From contig NZ_MAFQ01000008.1 of assembly GCF_002013895.1 (NCBI RefSeq), positions 124,001 to 188,000 on the forward strand: 64,000 nucleotides of DNA, given 5' to 3'. Positions 57,469 through 64,000 of the stretch are shown here, in pieces. Position numbers and translations under genes: made by a program. The notes beneath the pieces are model-generated. The model was not told where the DNA came from and ran no database searches. It worked only from the letters and a program-made list of their open reading frames with translations. How positions within the stretch are numbered: position 1 is the stretch's first letter; each line of letters opens with the position of its first letter. Source of the stretch: Mycobacteroides franklinii. GTDB taxonomy: Bacteria; Actinomycetota; Actinomycetes; Mycobacteriales; Mycobacteriaceae.

Positions 57469-58097
57469 CACAAACCAGCTTCCATCGCGTCGGCGATACG
57501 GTTCGCGGCGCGTTCCCCGTTCCTTGGCGAGCACACCTTCACCTGGAACATGACCTCGTGTCGCGCCCGCATTTGGACATAGCAGCTGCGGTCGTGGGCG
57601 CTATTGGTCATCGACCAGCTGGCCGCACCACCGCCGGAACTCCCCTCGGTGAATGTCCATGTGTCCGTGACACCTTGGTCATCGGTGATCTTGATCGGGT
57701 GCCCGTAGCAGTCCGACATGAACAGCAACGCCACCACCGGGTCAACGGCCGCCGTGGGGCTGTTGAACACACCCACGGCCTGTCTCACCGAATACCGCGC
57801 ATCCGATCCGGACTTCTGCGCGAGCTGGCCCCGGAACGCAACGAGCGTTCCCTGGTTTCCATTGAACACCTGATCCAGACCGACCTCGGCGAAGTCCACA
57901 CAGTTGGGCTCGCTCAGCTCAACACCGCCCGTCGGGGCGTCGAGGGTGCGCGTGGCTTGCAGTTCTGTCCCGACCAACGTGCTGACTGTTGCGGGGCTCT
58001 GGAGAACGCTATCCAATACCTCGGGGCCGACCGCCAGCGCGGACGGCGCGAACGCCAGCGCAATCGCCGACACCCCCATGACGACGAGAGCTCGCAT
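57468..58097 (-). CDS. secreted PknH-sensor-like protein
   Basis: A 209-residue paralogue of the downstream gene: signal peptide MRALVVMGVSAIALAFAPSA, then Cys in PNCVDF, SDCYGH, RSCYVQ and KVCSPR, and VRQAVGVFNSPTAAVD as the matching helix. It starts at 58097 by a TGATG overlap with the ohr stop and ends by another with the next gene. It is thus tied to a peroxide-resistance gene. Two exported sensor-like domains behind Ohr suggest an envelope role under oxidative stress, which is inference. Confidence 0.82.
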   Translation of the reverse strand: MRALVVMGVSAIALAFAPSALAVGPEVLDSVLQSPATVSTLVGTELQATRTLDAPTGGVELSEPNCVDFAEVGLDQVFNGNQGTLVAFRGQLAQKSGSDARYSVRQAVGVFNSPTAAVDPVVALLFMSDCYGHPIKITDDQGVTDTWTFTEGSSGGGAASWSMTNSAHDRSCYVQMRARHEVMFQVKVCSPRNGERAANRIADAMEAGL

Positions 58098-58525
58098 CAG
58101 ACGCGCGCCTTGACCGTCACCTCGATGTTGCCGCGGGTGGCGTTGGAGTACGGGCACACCTCGTGGGCCTGCTCCAACAGGTCATCGGCGACCTCCTGCG
58201 ACAGCCCGGGAAGGTACCCGTCCAGCTCGGCCGACAGATCGAATCCACCCTCGGGGGTCTTGAAGATCCCCACCTTGGCGGTGATCGATGTCGCGGGATC
58301 AAGCTGCACCTTCGCTATCCGGGCAACCAGGTTGAGCGCACTCAAGAAGCATGCCGAATACCCCGCCGCGAACAGCTGCTCGGGATTGGTGCCTTCCCCG
58401 TTGCCGCCCATCGACTTTGGGATTCGGGTGTCTAGATCTATCCGGCCATCCGACGAGCGGACATGCCCGTCACGACCTCCCCCGGTCGACGTGGCTTCTG
58501 CTGTGTAGACGGCCTCATTGGACAT
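58097..58525 (-). CDS. ohr: organic hydroperoxide resistance protein (Ohr/OsmC)
   Basis: A 142-residue thiol peroxidase reducing organic hydroperoxides with lipoyl or other thiol reductants. The two redox Cys are in AAGYSACFLSALNL and AHEVCPYSNATRGN, both typical of the Ohr group. ATG 58525 (MSNEAVYTAEATSTGG) is supported by the family start. It is first in an operon with two secreted sensor-like genes. No OhrR gene is adjacent. Confidence 0.93.
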   Translation of the reverse strand: MSNEAVYTAEATSTGGGRDGHVRSSDGRIDLDTRIPKSMGGNGEGTNPEQLFAAGYSACFLSALNLVARIAKVQLDPATSITAKVGIFKTPEGGFDLSAELDGYLPGLSQEVADDLLEQAHEVCPYSNATRGNIEVTVKARV

Positions 58526-58538
58526 ACGACCAGCATAC

Positions 58539-58577
58539 GGATGACGCCGGCCCCCTTGGAGAGAACCGGCGTCATCC
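58539..58577. terminator. 12-bp perfect hairpin between katA and ohr
   Basis: GGATGACGCCGG (58539-58550) pairs exactly with CCGGCGTCATCC (58566-58577). It begins nine bases after the katA stop (58587 on the minus strand) and precedes ohr, so it probably ends the catalase transcript. Confidence 0.75.
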
Positions 58578-58586
58578 AAGAACTGC

Positions 58587-60050
58587 CTACTGACCTTCAA
58601 GCCCGGCGCGAACACCCTCTTCGACGGCCTTGCCCAGCTCGGAGTCGACGTTCTTCCAGTATTCGAACACCCGGGACAGCACAGGTTCGCTGACGCCGCC
58701 CAGCACGTGGCCGACGATATTGCTCACCAGACGCGCACGCTGATCGTCGTTCAGCACCTCACGCACCAAGGTTCCGGCCTGAACGAAGTCGCCATCCTCG
58801 GCATGCTGGATGTACCCGGCACGCACCGCGGTGCCCTCGAAATCCCATGCGCCGCCGTCGCCCGCAGCCTGCAGATCAGCATGCGGACCGCCAAAGGAGT
58901 TGGGGGCGTAAACCGGAACCTCCGGATCATTGAAGTGGTACCGCATCGCGCCCTCCTTGGAGTAGGAATTCACGGTCGCGGCCCGTGCCTCGTTGGGCGG
59001 CAACTGCGCGTAGTTGGTGCCAATCCGGTACCGATGCGCGTCGGCGTAGGCAAAGACCCGACCGAGTAGCATCTTGTCGGGCGAGAAGCCAATTCCCGGA
59101 ACGATATTCGACGGTTCGAAGGCAGCCTGCTCGATGTCGACGAAATAGTTGCGCGGGTTGCGATTGAGCGTCCACTTGCCGACCTCGATCAGCGGGTAAT
59201 CCTTCTTGGACCAGACCTTCGTCAGATCGAACGGGTTGAATCGGTATCCCTGAGCCTCGTCCACCGGCATGATCTGCACGTGCAGGGTCCAGCTCGGAAA
59301 ATTGCCTTGCTCGATCGCCTCCCACAGATCGCGGCGATGCGCATCGGCGTCAGATCCGGCGAGTGCGTCCGCCTCCTGCTGGGTCAGGAAATCCTGACCT
59401 TGATCCGTCCGGAAGTGATACTTCACCCAGAAGCGCTCGCCCTCGGCATTGACCCACTGATAGGTGTGCGAACCGTATCCATTCATGTGGCGATAGTTCT
59501 TCGGGATCCCGCGATCGCCCATCAACCAGGTGACCTGGTGTGCCGTCTCGGGACGCAGCGTCCAGAAGTCCCACTGCATGTTGTGGTCCCGCAACCCTGA
59601 TCCCGGCAACCGCTTCTGCGAGCGGATGAAGTCCGGGAACTTGATGGCATCACGAATGAAAAAGACGGGGGTGTTGTTGCCGACAAGATCGTAGTTACCG
59701 TCCTCGGTATAGAACTTGATGGCAAAACCACGCGGGTCGCGCCAGGTGTCGGGGCTCCCCTGTTCTCCGGCCACCGTCGAAAAACGAACCAGTGACTCTG
59801 TTTTCACGCCCGGTTGAAACAGCTTGGCCTTGGTGTACTTCGAAACGTCGGCAGTGACAACGAGCTCCCCGTATGCACCGGCGCCCTTGGCGTGCACGAT
59901 GCGCTCGGGAACACGTTCCCTGTTGAACTGCGCAAGCTTTTCGATCAGATAGTGGTCGTGCAGCAGAACCGGGCCCTGGATGCCTGCGGTCAACGACTCG
60001 TCGTCGCTCTCCACTGCGATTCCCGTGTTCGTGGTTGTTCGGATGGACAT
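58587..60050 (-). CDS. katA: heme catalase
   Basis: A 487-residue monofunctional small-subunit catalase splitting hydrogen peroxide. [18 protein letters not shown] has the active His, [13 protein letters not shown] the distal Asn region, and [18 protein letters not shown] the R-x-F-x-Y heme ligand. ATG start. The gene is 35 bases downstream of the Fur-type regulator on the same strand, the arrangement known from mycobacterial furA-katG. So it is probably induced by peroxide. Confidence 0.96.
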   Translation of the reverse strand: MSIRTTTNTGIAVESDDESLTAGIQGPVLLHDHYLIEKLAQFNRERVPERIVHAKGAGAYGELVVTADVSKYTKAKLFQPGVKTESLVRFSTVAGEQGSPDTWRDPRGFAIKFYTEDGNYDLVGNNTPVFFIRDAIKFPDFIRSQKRLPGSGLRDHNMQWDFWTLRPETAHQVTWLMGDRGIPKNYRHMNGYGSHTYQWVNAEGERFWVKYHFRTDQGQDFLTQQEADALAGSDADAHRRDLWEAIEQGNFPSWTLHVQIMPVDEAQGYRFNPFDLTKVWSKKDYPLIEVGKWTLNRNPRNYFVDIEQAAFEPSNIVPGIGFSPDKMLLGRVFAYADAHRYRIGTNYAQLPPNEARAATVNSYSKEGAMRYHFNDPEVPVYAPNSFGGPHADLQAAGDGGAWDFEGTAVRAGYIQHAEDGDFVQAGTLVREVLNDDQRARLVSNIVGHVLGGVSEPVLSRVFEYWKNVDSELGKAVEEGVRAGLEGQ

Positions 60051-60085
60051 GAAAACCTCCTCGATACCTGACTAACTGGGCTGAA

Positions 60086-60514
60086 CTAATCGGGCTGACA
60101 TTCGGGGCATAGCCCCCAGAAGACGATTTCGGCCTCGTCGACCACGAACCCCGCGGTATGTGACGGCTCCAGGCACGGCGCATGCCCAACGGTGCAGTCC
60201 ACATCGGTGACGGCACCGCAACGGCGGCAGACCAGATGGTGATGGTTATCGCCGATACGCGTCTCGAAAAGCGCCGCGGAACCTGCCGGCTCGATACGTC
60301 GCACCAGCCCGGCACTGACACAGGCCTTGAGCACGTCATAGACGGCCTGTGTGGACACCTTCCCAAGATCGGCACGCACCACCATCGCGATGATGTCCGC
60401 GGTCGAATGTGGATGGGCCGCAATCGCGTTCAGAACCGCAACGCGCGGAGCGGTGACACGCAGTCCCGCCCGGCGCAACGCTGCGTCTGGGGCGAGGGGC
60501 TGTACTGCGGTCAC
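60086..60514 (-). CDS. furA: Fur-family (FurA/PerR-type) peroxide regulator
   Basis: A 142-residue metal-binding repressor. RRAGLRVTAPRVAVLNAI begins the winged helix, and STQAVYDVLKACVSAGLVRRI is the recognition part. DNHHHLVCRRCG and LCPECQPD supply the zinc-site Cys. It sits just in front of katA. A probable sigma-A-like promoter places the transcript start close to or at the GTG. FurA is a name by context; it could equally be called PerR/CatR-like. Confidence 0.9.
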   Translation of the reverse strand: MTAVQPLAPDAALRRAGLRVTAPRVAVLNAIAAHPHSTADIIAMVVRADLGKVSTQAVYDVLKACVSAGLVRRIEPAGSAALFETRIGDNHHHLVCRRCGAVTDVDCTVGHAPCLEPSHTAGFVVDEAEIVFWGLCPECQPD

Positions 60515-60520
60515 TCCACC

Positions 60521-60548
60521 AGTATGCGCCTTTTCTGGAATGAGTCAA
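60521..60548 (-). promoter_or_regulatory. candidate promoter of the Fur-katA operon
   Basis: Reading the minus strand, TTGACT (60548-60543) and CATACT (60526-60521) are separated by 16 bases. They lie just before the GTG start (60514), so the message may be leaderless or nearly so. The AT-rich stretch upstream of the -35 may be the regulator's own binding site. Confidence 0.5.
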
Positions 60549-60560
60549 GAAATGGCTTAT

Positions 60561-60920
60561 TTACCCGAAAGGGCCGTTGAACACGAAGTAGGCCCCGGCG
60601 GCGATCAGCACGAACCCCACTAGGTGATTCAGCGTGAGTTTCTCCCCCAGATACCACACCGCAAAGCCCAGAAACACCGTCAAGGTGATGACTTCCTGCA
60701 TCGCCTTGAGTTCGGCGCCCGAATACACCTCGCTACCAAGCCGATTCGCGGGAACCGCGAGGCAGTACTCAAAGAATGCGATGAGCCAGCTGACCAGTAC
60801 GACCAGCCACAACGGTTGATCCTTAAACTTGAGATGCCCGTACCAGGCGAAAGTCATGAAGACGTTCGAGCAAATCAACAGCAGAGGCGGCAACAGGCGC
60901 GCGGTGAGCATGTCCCACAT
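60561..60920 (-). CDS. DMT-like DUF486 membrane protein
   Basis: A 119-residue four-helix membrane protein of the DUF486 family. FMTFAWYGHLKFKDQPLWLVV is the conserved helix 1-2 region, and SWLIAFFEYCLAVPANRLG and LVGFVLIAAGAYFVFNG follow. The transported substrate is unknown. ATG 60920 (MWDMLTAR) follows GGGAAG; ATG 60911 is possible. It diverges from the hydrolase gene, 48 bases away. Confidence 0.85.
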   Translation of the reverse strand: MWDMLTARLLPPLLLICSNVFMTFAWYGHLKFKDQPLWLVVLVSWLIAFFEYCLAVPANRLGSEVYSGAELKAMQEVITLTVFLGFAVWYLGEKLTLNHLVGFVLIAAGAYFVFNGPFG

Positions 60921-60968
60921 TCTGCAGTTCTTCCCTGTCAGCTGCCCACAGCCGCTAGCCTGCTGCGC

Positions 60969-61802
60969 ATGGGCGGCGCCGCATTGCACGACCGATATAT
61001 CCAAAGCTGCCTGGGCGGGCTGCACGTGAGGATCGCCGGCCAAGGGCCCGCCATCCTCTTTTGGCCCAGCCTGCTGATGACCGGGGCCATGTGGGCCGAC
61101 CAGGCGCGATACTTCGCCGATCACCACACCGTGATCCTCGTCGACCCGCCCGGCCACGGTGACAGTCAGTCGCTGCGCCGCATGTTCCGATTCGAGGACT
61201 GCGCGCACAGCATCGAACAAATCCTCGACTCCTTGGGCATTGAGCGGGCCCACGTCGTCGGCAACTCCTGGGGCGGAATGATCGGCGGTACCTTCGCCGC
61301 CCTCTATCCGCACCGGGCCGGAGCGTCCGTGTTGATGAACGCCACAGCCTCACCGGCCAGCACACGCCAGAAGGTCGAATTTCGGCTACTCACCGAGATA
61401 GTCCGGATTCTCGGCAGGTTCCGCGAACCCTTCGCCACCCGCGCCGTCAAGGCATTTGTGGGGCCCACCATCCTGCGCGAGCGCCCCCACGTCGAGCAGG
61501 CCATCCGCGCGGAACTGGGCGATCTCAACGTCGACTCGGTGTACTGGGCGGTCAACAGCGTGGTTCCCGCCCGGCCCGATCAACGTGAGCTGTTCGGACG
61601 CATCACCACGCCCGTCCTCGTTGTCGCCGGGCGCGAGGATCCGACCTTTCCGGTCGCCGAGACCGAACTCATGGCCGATGCGATTCCCGGGGCCGAGTTC
61701 GTCGTCATGGAGAACACCGGGCACCTGGCGGCGCTGGAACGCCCCGACGAGGTCAACGCCCTGATCGACGATTTCCTCAAGCGGCACGCGTTGGAGGACT
61801 GA
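60969..61802 (+). CDS. alpha/beta-fold hydrolase
   Basis: A 277-residue hydrolase. VILVDPPGHGDSQ is the oxyanion area and AHVVGNSWGGMIGG has the nucleophile Ser in G-N-S-W-G. VVAGREDPTFPVAE carries the Asp, and MENTGHLAALERP the catalytic His. Sequence style resembles 3-oxoadipate enol-lactonase and epoxide-hydrolase relatives. ATG 60969 is chosen; the frame is open far upstream but overlaps the divergent gene. Substrate unknown. Confidence 0.85.
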   Translation: MGGAALHDRYIQSCLGGLHVRIAGQGPAILFWPSLLMTGAMWADQARYFADHHTVILVDPPGHGDSQSLRRMFRFEDCAHSIEQILDSLGIERAHVVGNSWGGMIGGTFAALYPHRAGASVLMNATASPASTRQKVEFRLLTEIVRILGRFREPFATRAVKAFVGPTILRERPHVEQAIRAELGDLNVDSVYWAVNSVVPARPDQRELFGRITTPVLVVAGREDPTFPVAETELMADAIPGAEFVVMENTGHLAALERPDEVNALIDDFLKRHALED

Positions 61803-61816
61803 AGGCACGTGGCCGG

Positions 61817-62302
61817 CTAGAGCGACCGCGCCCTGCGCATATCGTCGATGGCCCCGGCACGATCACCCAGCTCATTGCGGATCACCGCACGCAGCGCGAG
61901 CGCATCGGCGAATTCGGGATCGATATCGAGCGCTTCATCGATCGCCGCCAGCGCCTCGTTTGGTTTGCTAGCGGCCTTGAGGGTCCACGCGTGGGTGTAG
62001 TGATTGACGGCGTCACGGCTGCCGTACCGCACCGCGGAAAGCGCACAATCGATCGCATCGAAATGTCGTCCCATGCTGCCGAGGCAGTAGGCCAAGATCC
62101 GCCATGACAGCGCATTTTTGTGCTCGAGCTCCAACGCATCGTTGGCGAGACGCATCGCCTCGCTATCGTCTCCAGACGCCAGCGCCTCGCTTGCGCGGGT
62201 TGCCAGCTCCTCAGCGTCCACAGAATCGACGGTACGCGAACCCTGTCCACCGGCTATCCACTCACCGGCGGCGATGTCGATCAAGGTTCCGCTAGCAATC
62301 AT
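61817..62302 (-). CDS. tetratricopeptide-repeat protein
   Basis: A 161-residue soluble protein with about three TPR units. ALASGDDSEAMRLANDALELEHKN, ILAYCLGSMGRHFDAIDCALSAV and TLKAASKPNEALAAIDEALDIDPEFADAL show the A-G-Y/F-A pattern of helix pairs. No enzyme domain is attached, so it should be a protein-protein adapter. ATG 62302 opens the frame; other in-frame starts are not better. It converges on the hydrolase gene, 14 bases away. Confidence 0.75.
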   Translation of the reverse strand: MIASGTLIDIAAGEWIAGGQGSRTVDSVDAEELATRASEALASGDDSEAMRLANDALELEHKNALSWRILAYCLGSMGRHFDAIDCALSAVRYGSRDAVNHYTHAWTLKAASKPNEALAAIDEALDIDPEFADALALRAVIRNELGDRAGAIDDMRRARSL

Positions 62303-62365
62303 CGATAGACATCATAACCAGCAGTCATTCGGACGTCGACAAATCTGGTAACAAGCGAGTGTTAG

Positions 62366-63505
62366 TTAACCCACACCCGCCCGCAACGGGTTCACCGCGA
62401 ATTCGATCACCCGATAGGGGGCATGGTCGCGCGAATCGGTGTTCCACTGGCTGACGTAGATGCTGAGCCGATCCAGCGTGGAGTCAGGACCGATGTAGCC
62501 GCCGTAGGGCTGGGCCAAGGTGTTATCCCAAGACTCCGGTAATTCGTCGGCGACAGCCGGCCATGCCCCGGCGTTGACCACCGTCGTCACCGGTACCGCA
62601 CCGAGCCGCGTCGGGCTATCGGCAACCCGCACCTCGACGTTGCCAGTGGTCTGGTTGAAGTAGGACAGCACCGCCTGCCCGTCGACCATTTTCATGCTCA
62701 TCTCACCCAGATGGTCTCCCCACAAGGGCGTCGGGAGACGGCCCCAGGCTCCCCTGCCTTGGGCGTCCACGCCCCACCCCTGCCAGGTAGCACGGTCGGT
62801 AAAGGTGTCCGGTTTGGCCCGGTACAGCACCGCGGGCCGAGAGCGATCAAACGCGTCGCTGACGATGTACACCCAGCCCTTCGGCGATTCCTGAGTCCAC
62901 AGTGGGTCGTAGTAGCCGCTGATCTGTGTCTGCTGGCCGCCCTGATAATCGCCCGGACGCACCGATCCGGGCACTGTCGCCCACCCCGCACGGAACGGGT
63001 CCGGCTTCACCAGACGCGTCGACTGCGGGATCAGATTCTTGGTGACGGCCACCAGCAGCCAGTTGGTGCCGTTGATGTCGACCACGCCCGAGGGCAGTTG
63101 GGAGTACCCCGGCGGAGCCGGATCAGCCAGCAGCGGCCGGTCGGTGCCCAGGACGCCGGAGTGACGGACACCGGAAGCATCCGGCACCGACTCGGTATCG
63201 ACACGCAGCGCGACCGGTGAATGCCAGCCGCCGTATCCCACCCCCTGACCGGCGAAGCTGTCACCGCAGATCTGCAGCATGCCGCCGGTGAAAACCATGA
63301 ACTCGCACAGATCGGTCGCGCCCAGATTGTATTCGGCGGTAGCGGTCCCGGTGCCCGCGACCGGCCCAATGCGCACCACCTCACCGGGATCGAGCAGCGG
63401 CGCAGCAGGCCGCAGCGGGTCCGCCAATGCCGAAGTGCCGCTTAGCAATTCGGAGACAACCAGCGACGCGGCGGTTACCAAGACCGCAACCAGCCGCACG
63501 CGCAT
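62366..63505 (-). CDS. secreted DUF4185 protein
   Basis: A 379-residue exported protein with a signal peptide (MRVRLVAVLVTAASLVVSEL, cleaved near ALADP). A beta-propeller-like body follows, with repeated W/GY-rich strands: LCEFMVFTGGMLQICGDSF, GYYDPLWTQESPKGWVYIVSD, SYFNQTTGNVEVRVAD and APYRVIEFAVNPL. DUF4185 proteins are common in mycobacteria and resemble glycoside hydrolases; activity is not shown. ATG 63505 is used, but GTG 63499 has better spacing from AGGAG. Confidence 0.8.
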   Translation of the reverse strand: MRVRLVAVLVTAASLVVSELLSGTSALADPLRPAAPLLDPGEVVRIGPVAGTGTATAEYNLGATDLCEFMVFTGGMLQICGDSFAGQGVGYGGWHSPVALRVDTESVPDASGVRHSGVLGTDRPLLADPAPPGYSQLPSGVVDINGTNWLLVAVTKNLIPQSTRLVKPDPFRAGWATVPGSVRPGDYQGGQQTQISGYYDPLWTQESPKGWVYIVSDAFDRSRPAVLYRAKPDTFTDRATWQGWGVDAQGRGAWGRLPTPLWGDHLGEMSMKMVDGQAVLSYFNQTTGNVEVRVADSPTRLGAVPVTTVVNAGAWPAVADELPESWDNTLAQPYGGYIGPDSTLDRLSIYVSQWNTDSRDHAPYRVIEFAVNPLRAGVG

Positions 63506-63590
63506 CTCCTGTCCAGCACCGCACGGTGCCACCAAGCCCCGAAGCTCACAGGGTAGTCAGTGGCACCGCGCGCAGGTCGCGATGGGCCGA

Positions 63591-64000
63591 CTACGGATGC
63601 AACGGCGACGCGGTGCCTGGCCCTGGCGGAACCGTAATCGTCAAGCCCGGGGGCTGTCCCGTGGGAGGCGTGCGCTGCCAGTTCGGGTTGGCGGGATTGT
63701 CGCTGTCACGATCGCCGCGCTGATCACGGTCTCCGTGTCCACTGCGGTCTCTGTCGCGCCCCCAATCGCGACCATGGTCACCGTTCCAGTCTCGGTCGCG
63801 GCCCCTGTTCCAGTCGCCGCCACCGCGTGGCTGGCCACCATCCGGCCCGCCCGGGTGGAACATCATGGCCGCTCGGTCCCGGTGCTCACCGTGGTGATGG
63901 GTATGCGCACCTACGGCCAAGCCGGCGCCGAAGGTGGCGGCCAGGACACAGGCAGCGCCTGCGGCCACCGTCGCGATGGACAGCACCTTGCCGACATTGC
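63591..64000 (-). CDS. Asp/Arg/Gly-rich exported protein, N-terminus beyond the window
   Basis: A frame of at least 131 residues open to the window edge. It begins with a hydrophobic segment (VLSIATVAAGAACVLAATFG), a signal peptide or anchor. The His-rich HTHHHGEH follows, then a low-complexity stretch with repeats of (W)GRDRDW/DRD and DW-NGD, and a Pro-rich end. GTG 63986 is a possible start but lacks a ribosome site, so the real start may be past base 64000. No domain is recognised. The charged, acidic-basic repeats may bind metal or the cell wall. Confidence 0.55.
   Translation of the reverse strand, partial: NVGKVLSIATVAAGAACVLAATFGAGLAVGAHTHHHGEHRDRAAMMFHPGGPDGGQPRGGGDWNRGRDRDWNGDHGRDWGRDRDRSGHGDRDQRGDRDSDNPANPNWQRTPPTGQPPGLTITVPPGPGTASPLHP

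Overview
The window is high-GC actinobacterial DNA from the family Mycobacteriaceae. The gene content (MmpL transporter, DUF222/HNH 13E12-type protein, PknH-sensor-like secreted proteins, WXG-type secretion substrate, complete egtABCDE) and the gene order fit a rapidly growing species. My best guess is the Mycobacteroides abscessus/chelonae group; the genus is an inference and the species is not proven. From about 19.8 to 44.8 kb the order (proline-rich membrane protein, DUF4129, DUF4350, MoxR, DUF58, SpoIIM, RDD, then glpK and the egt operon) resembles the M. tuberculosis Rv3689-Rv3704c stretch as I remember it.

Layout. 1-3.8 kb: an MmpL exporter behind a palindromic operator, ending at a 43-nt 3' half of tRNA-Pro(CGG). 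This looks like the right attachment site of an integrated element lying to the left. 3.9-7.7 kb: a two-helix mini-protein, a secreted NTF2-like protein, a GNAT protein, an SGNH esterase and an acyltransferase-3 protein. 7.8-16 kb: recC-recB-recD, coupled by ATGA overlaps. 16-19.8 kb: a membrane-anchored relative of the secreted protein at 4.2 kb, a DNA glycosylase, the DUF222/HNH protein and a methyltransferase. 19.8-27 kb: the MoxR/DUF58/DUF4350/DUF4129 membrane cluster with SpoIIM and RDD genes. 27-31.9 kb: a cation:proton antiporter, a ParB-like small protein, a PadR regulator, and glpF-glpK. 31.9-35.8 kb: a three-gene beta-oxidation-like operon (thiolase, MaoC hydratase, dehydrogenase) with a TetR gene and a palindrome in front. 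35.8-37.3 kb: a two-gene operon for a WXG-domain/lysozyme-like protein and a small partner. 37.4-44.8 kb: a carboxylate-amine ligase, a secreted protein and the ergothioneine operon egtA-B-C-D-E. 44.8-52.8 kb: an SDR, a SnoaL-like protein, an F420-type oxidoreductase, then an amino-sugar catabolic set (sugar transporter, GlcNAc-type kinase, SIS deaminase/isomerase, a minimal NagA) and a PfkB kinase. 52.9-58.5 kb: a caspase/CHAT-like protein lacking the expected Cys, an isoprenylcysteine methyltransferase-like protein, an ammonium transporter, a nitronate monooxygenase behind a KstR-like box, and an ohr operon carrying two PknH-sensor-like secreted proteins. 58.5-64 kb: catalase with its Fur-type regulator, a DUF486 protein, an alpha/beta hydrolase, a TPR protein, a DUF4185 secreted protein and an Asp/Arg/Gly-rich protein cut by the window edge.

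Several parts are redox-related: ergothioneine, Ohr and catalase/Fur. Others concern envelope work (MmpL, SpoIIM/MoxR, WXG-lysozyme, secreted sensor domains) and carbon scavenging (glycerol, amino sugars, acyl-CoA). No rRNA, intact tRNA, CRISPR array, insertion sequence or phage structural gene was seen.
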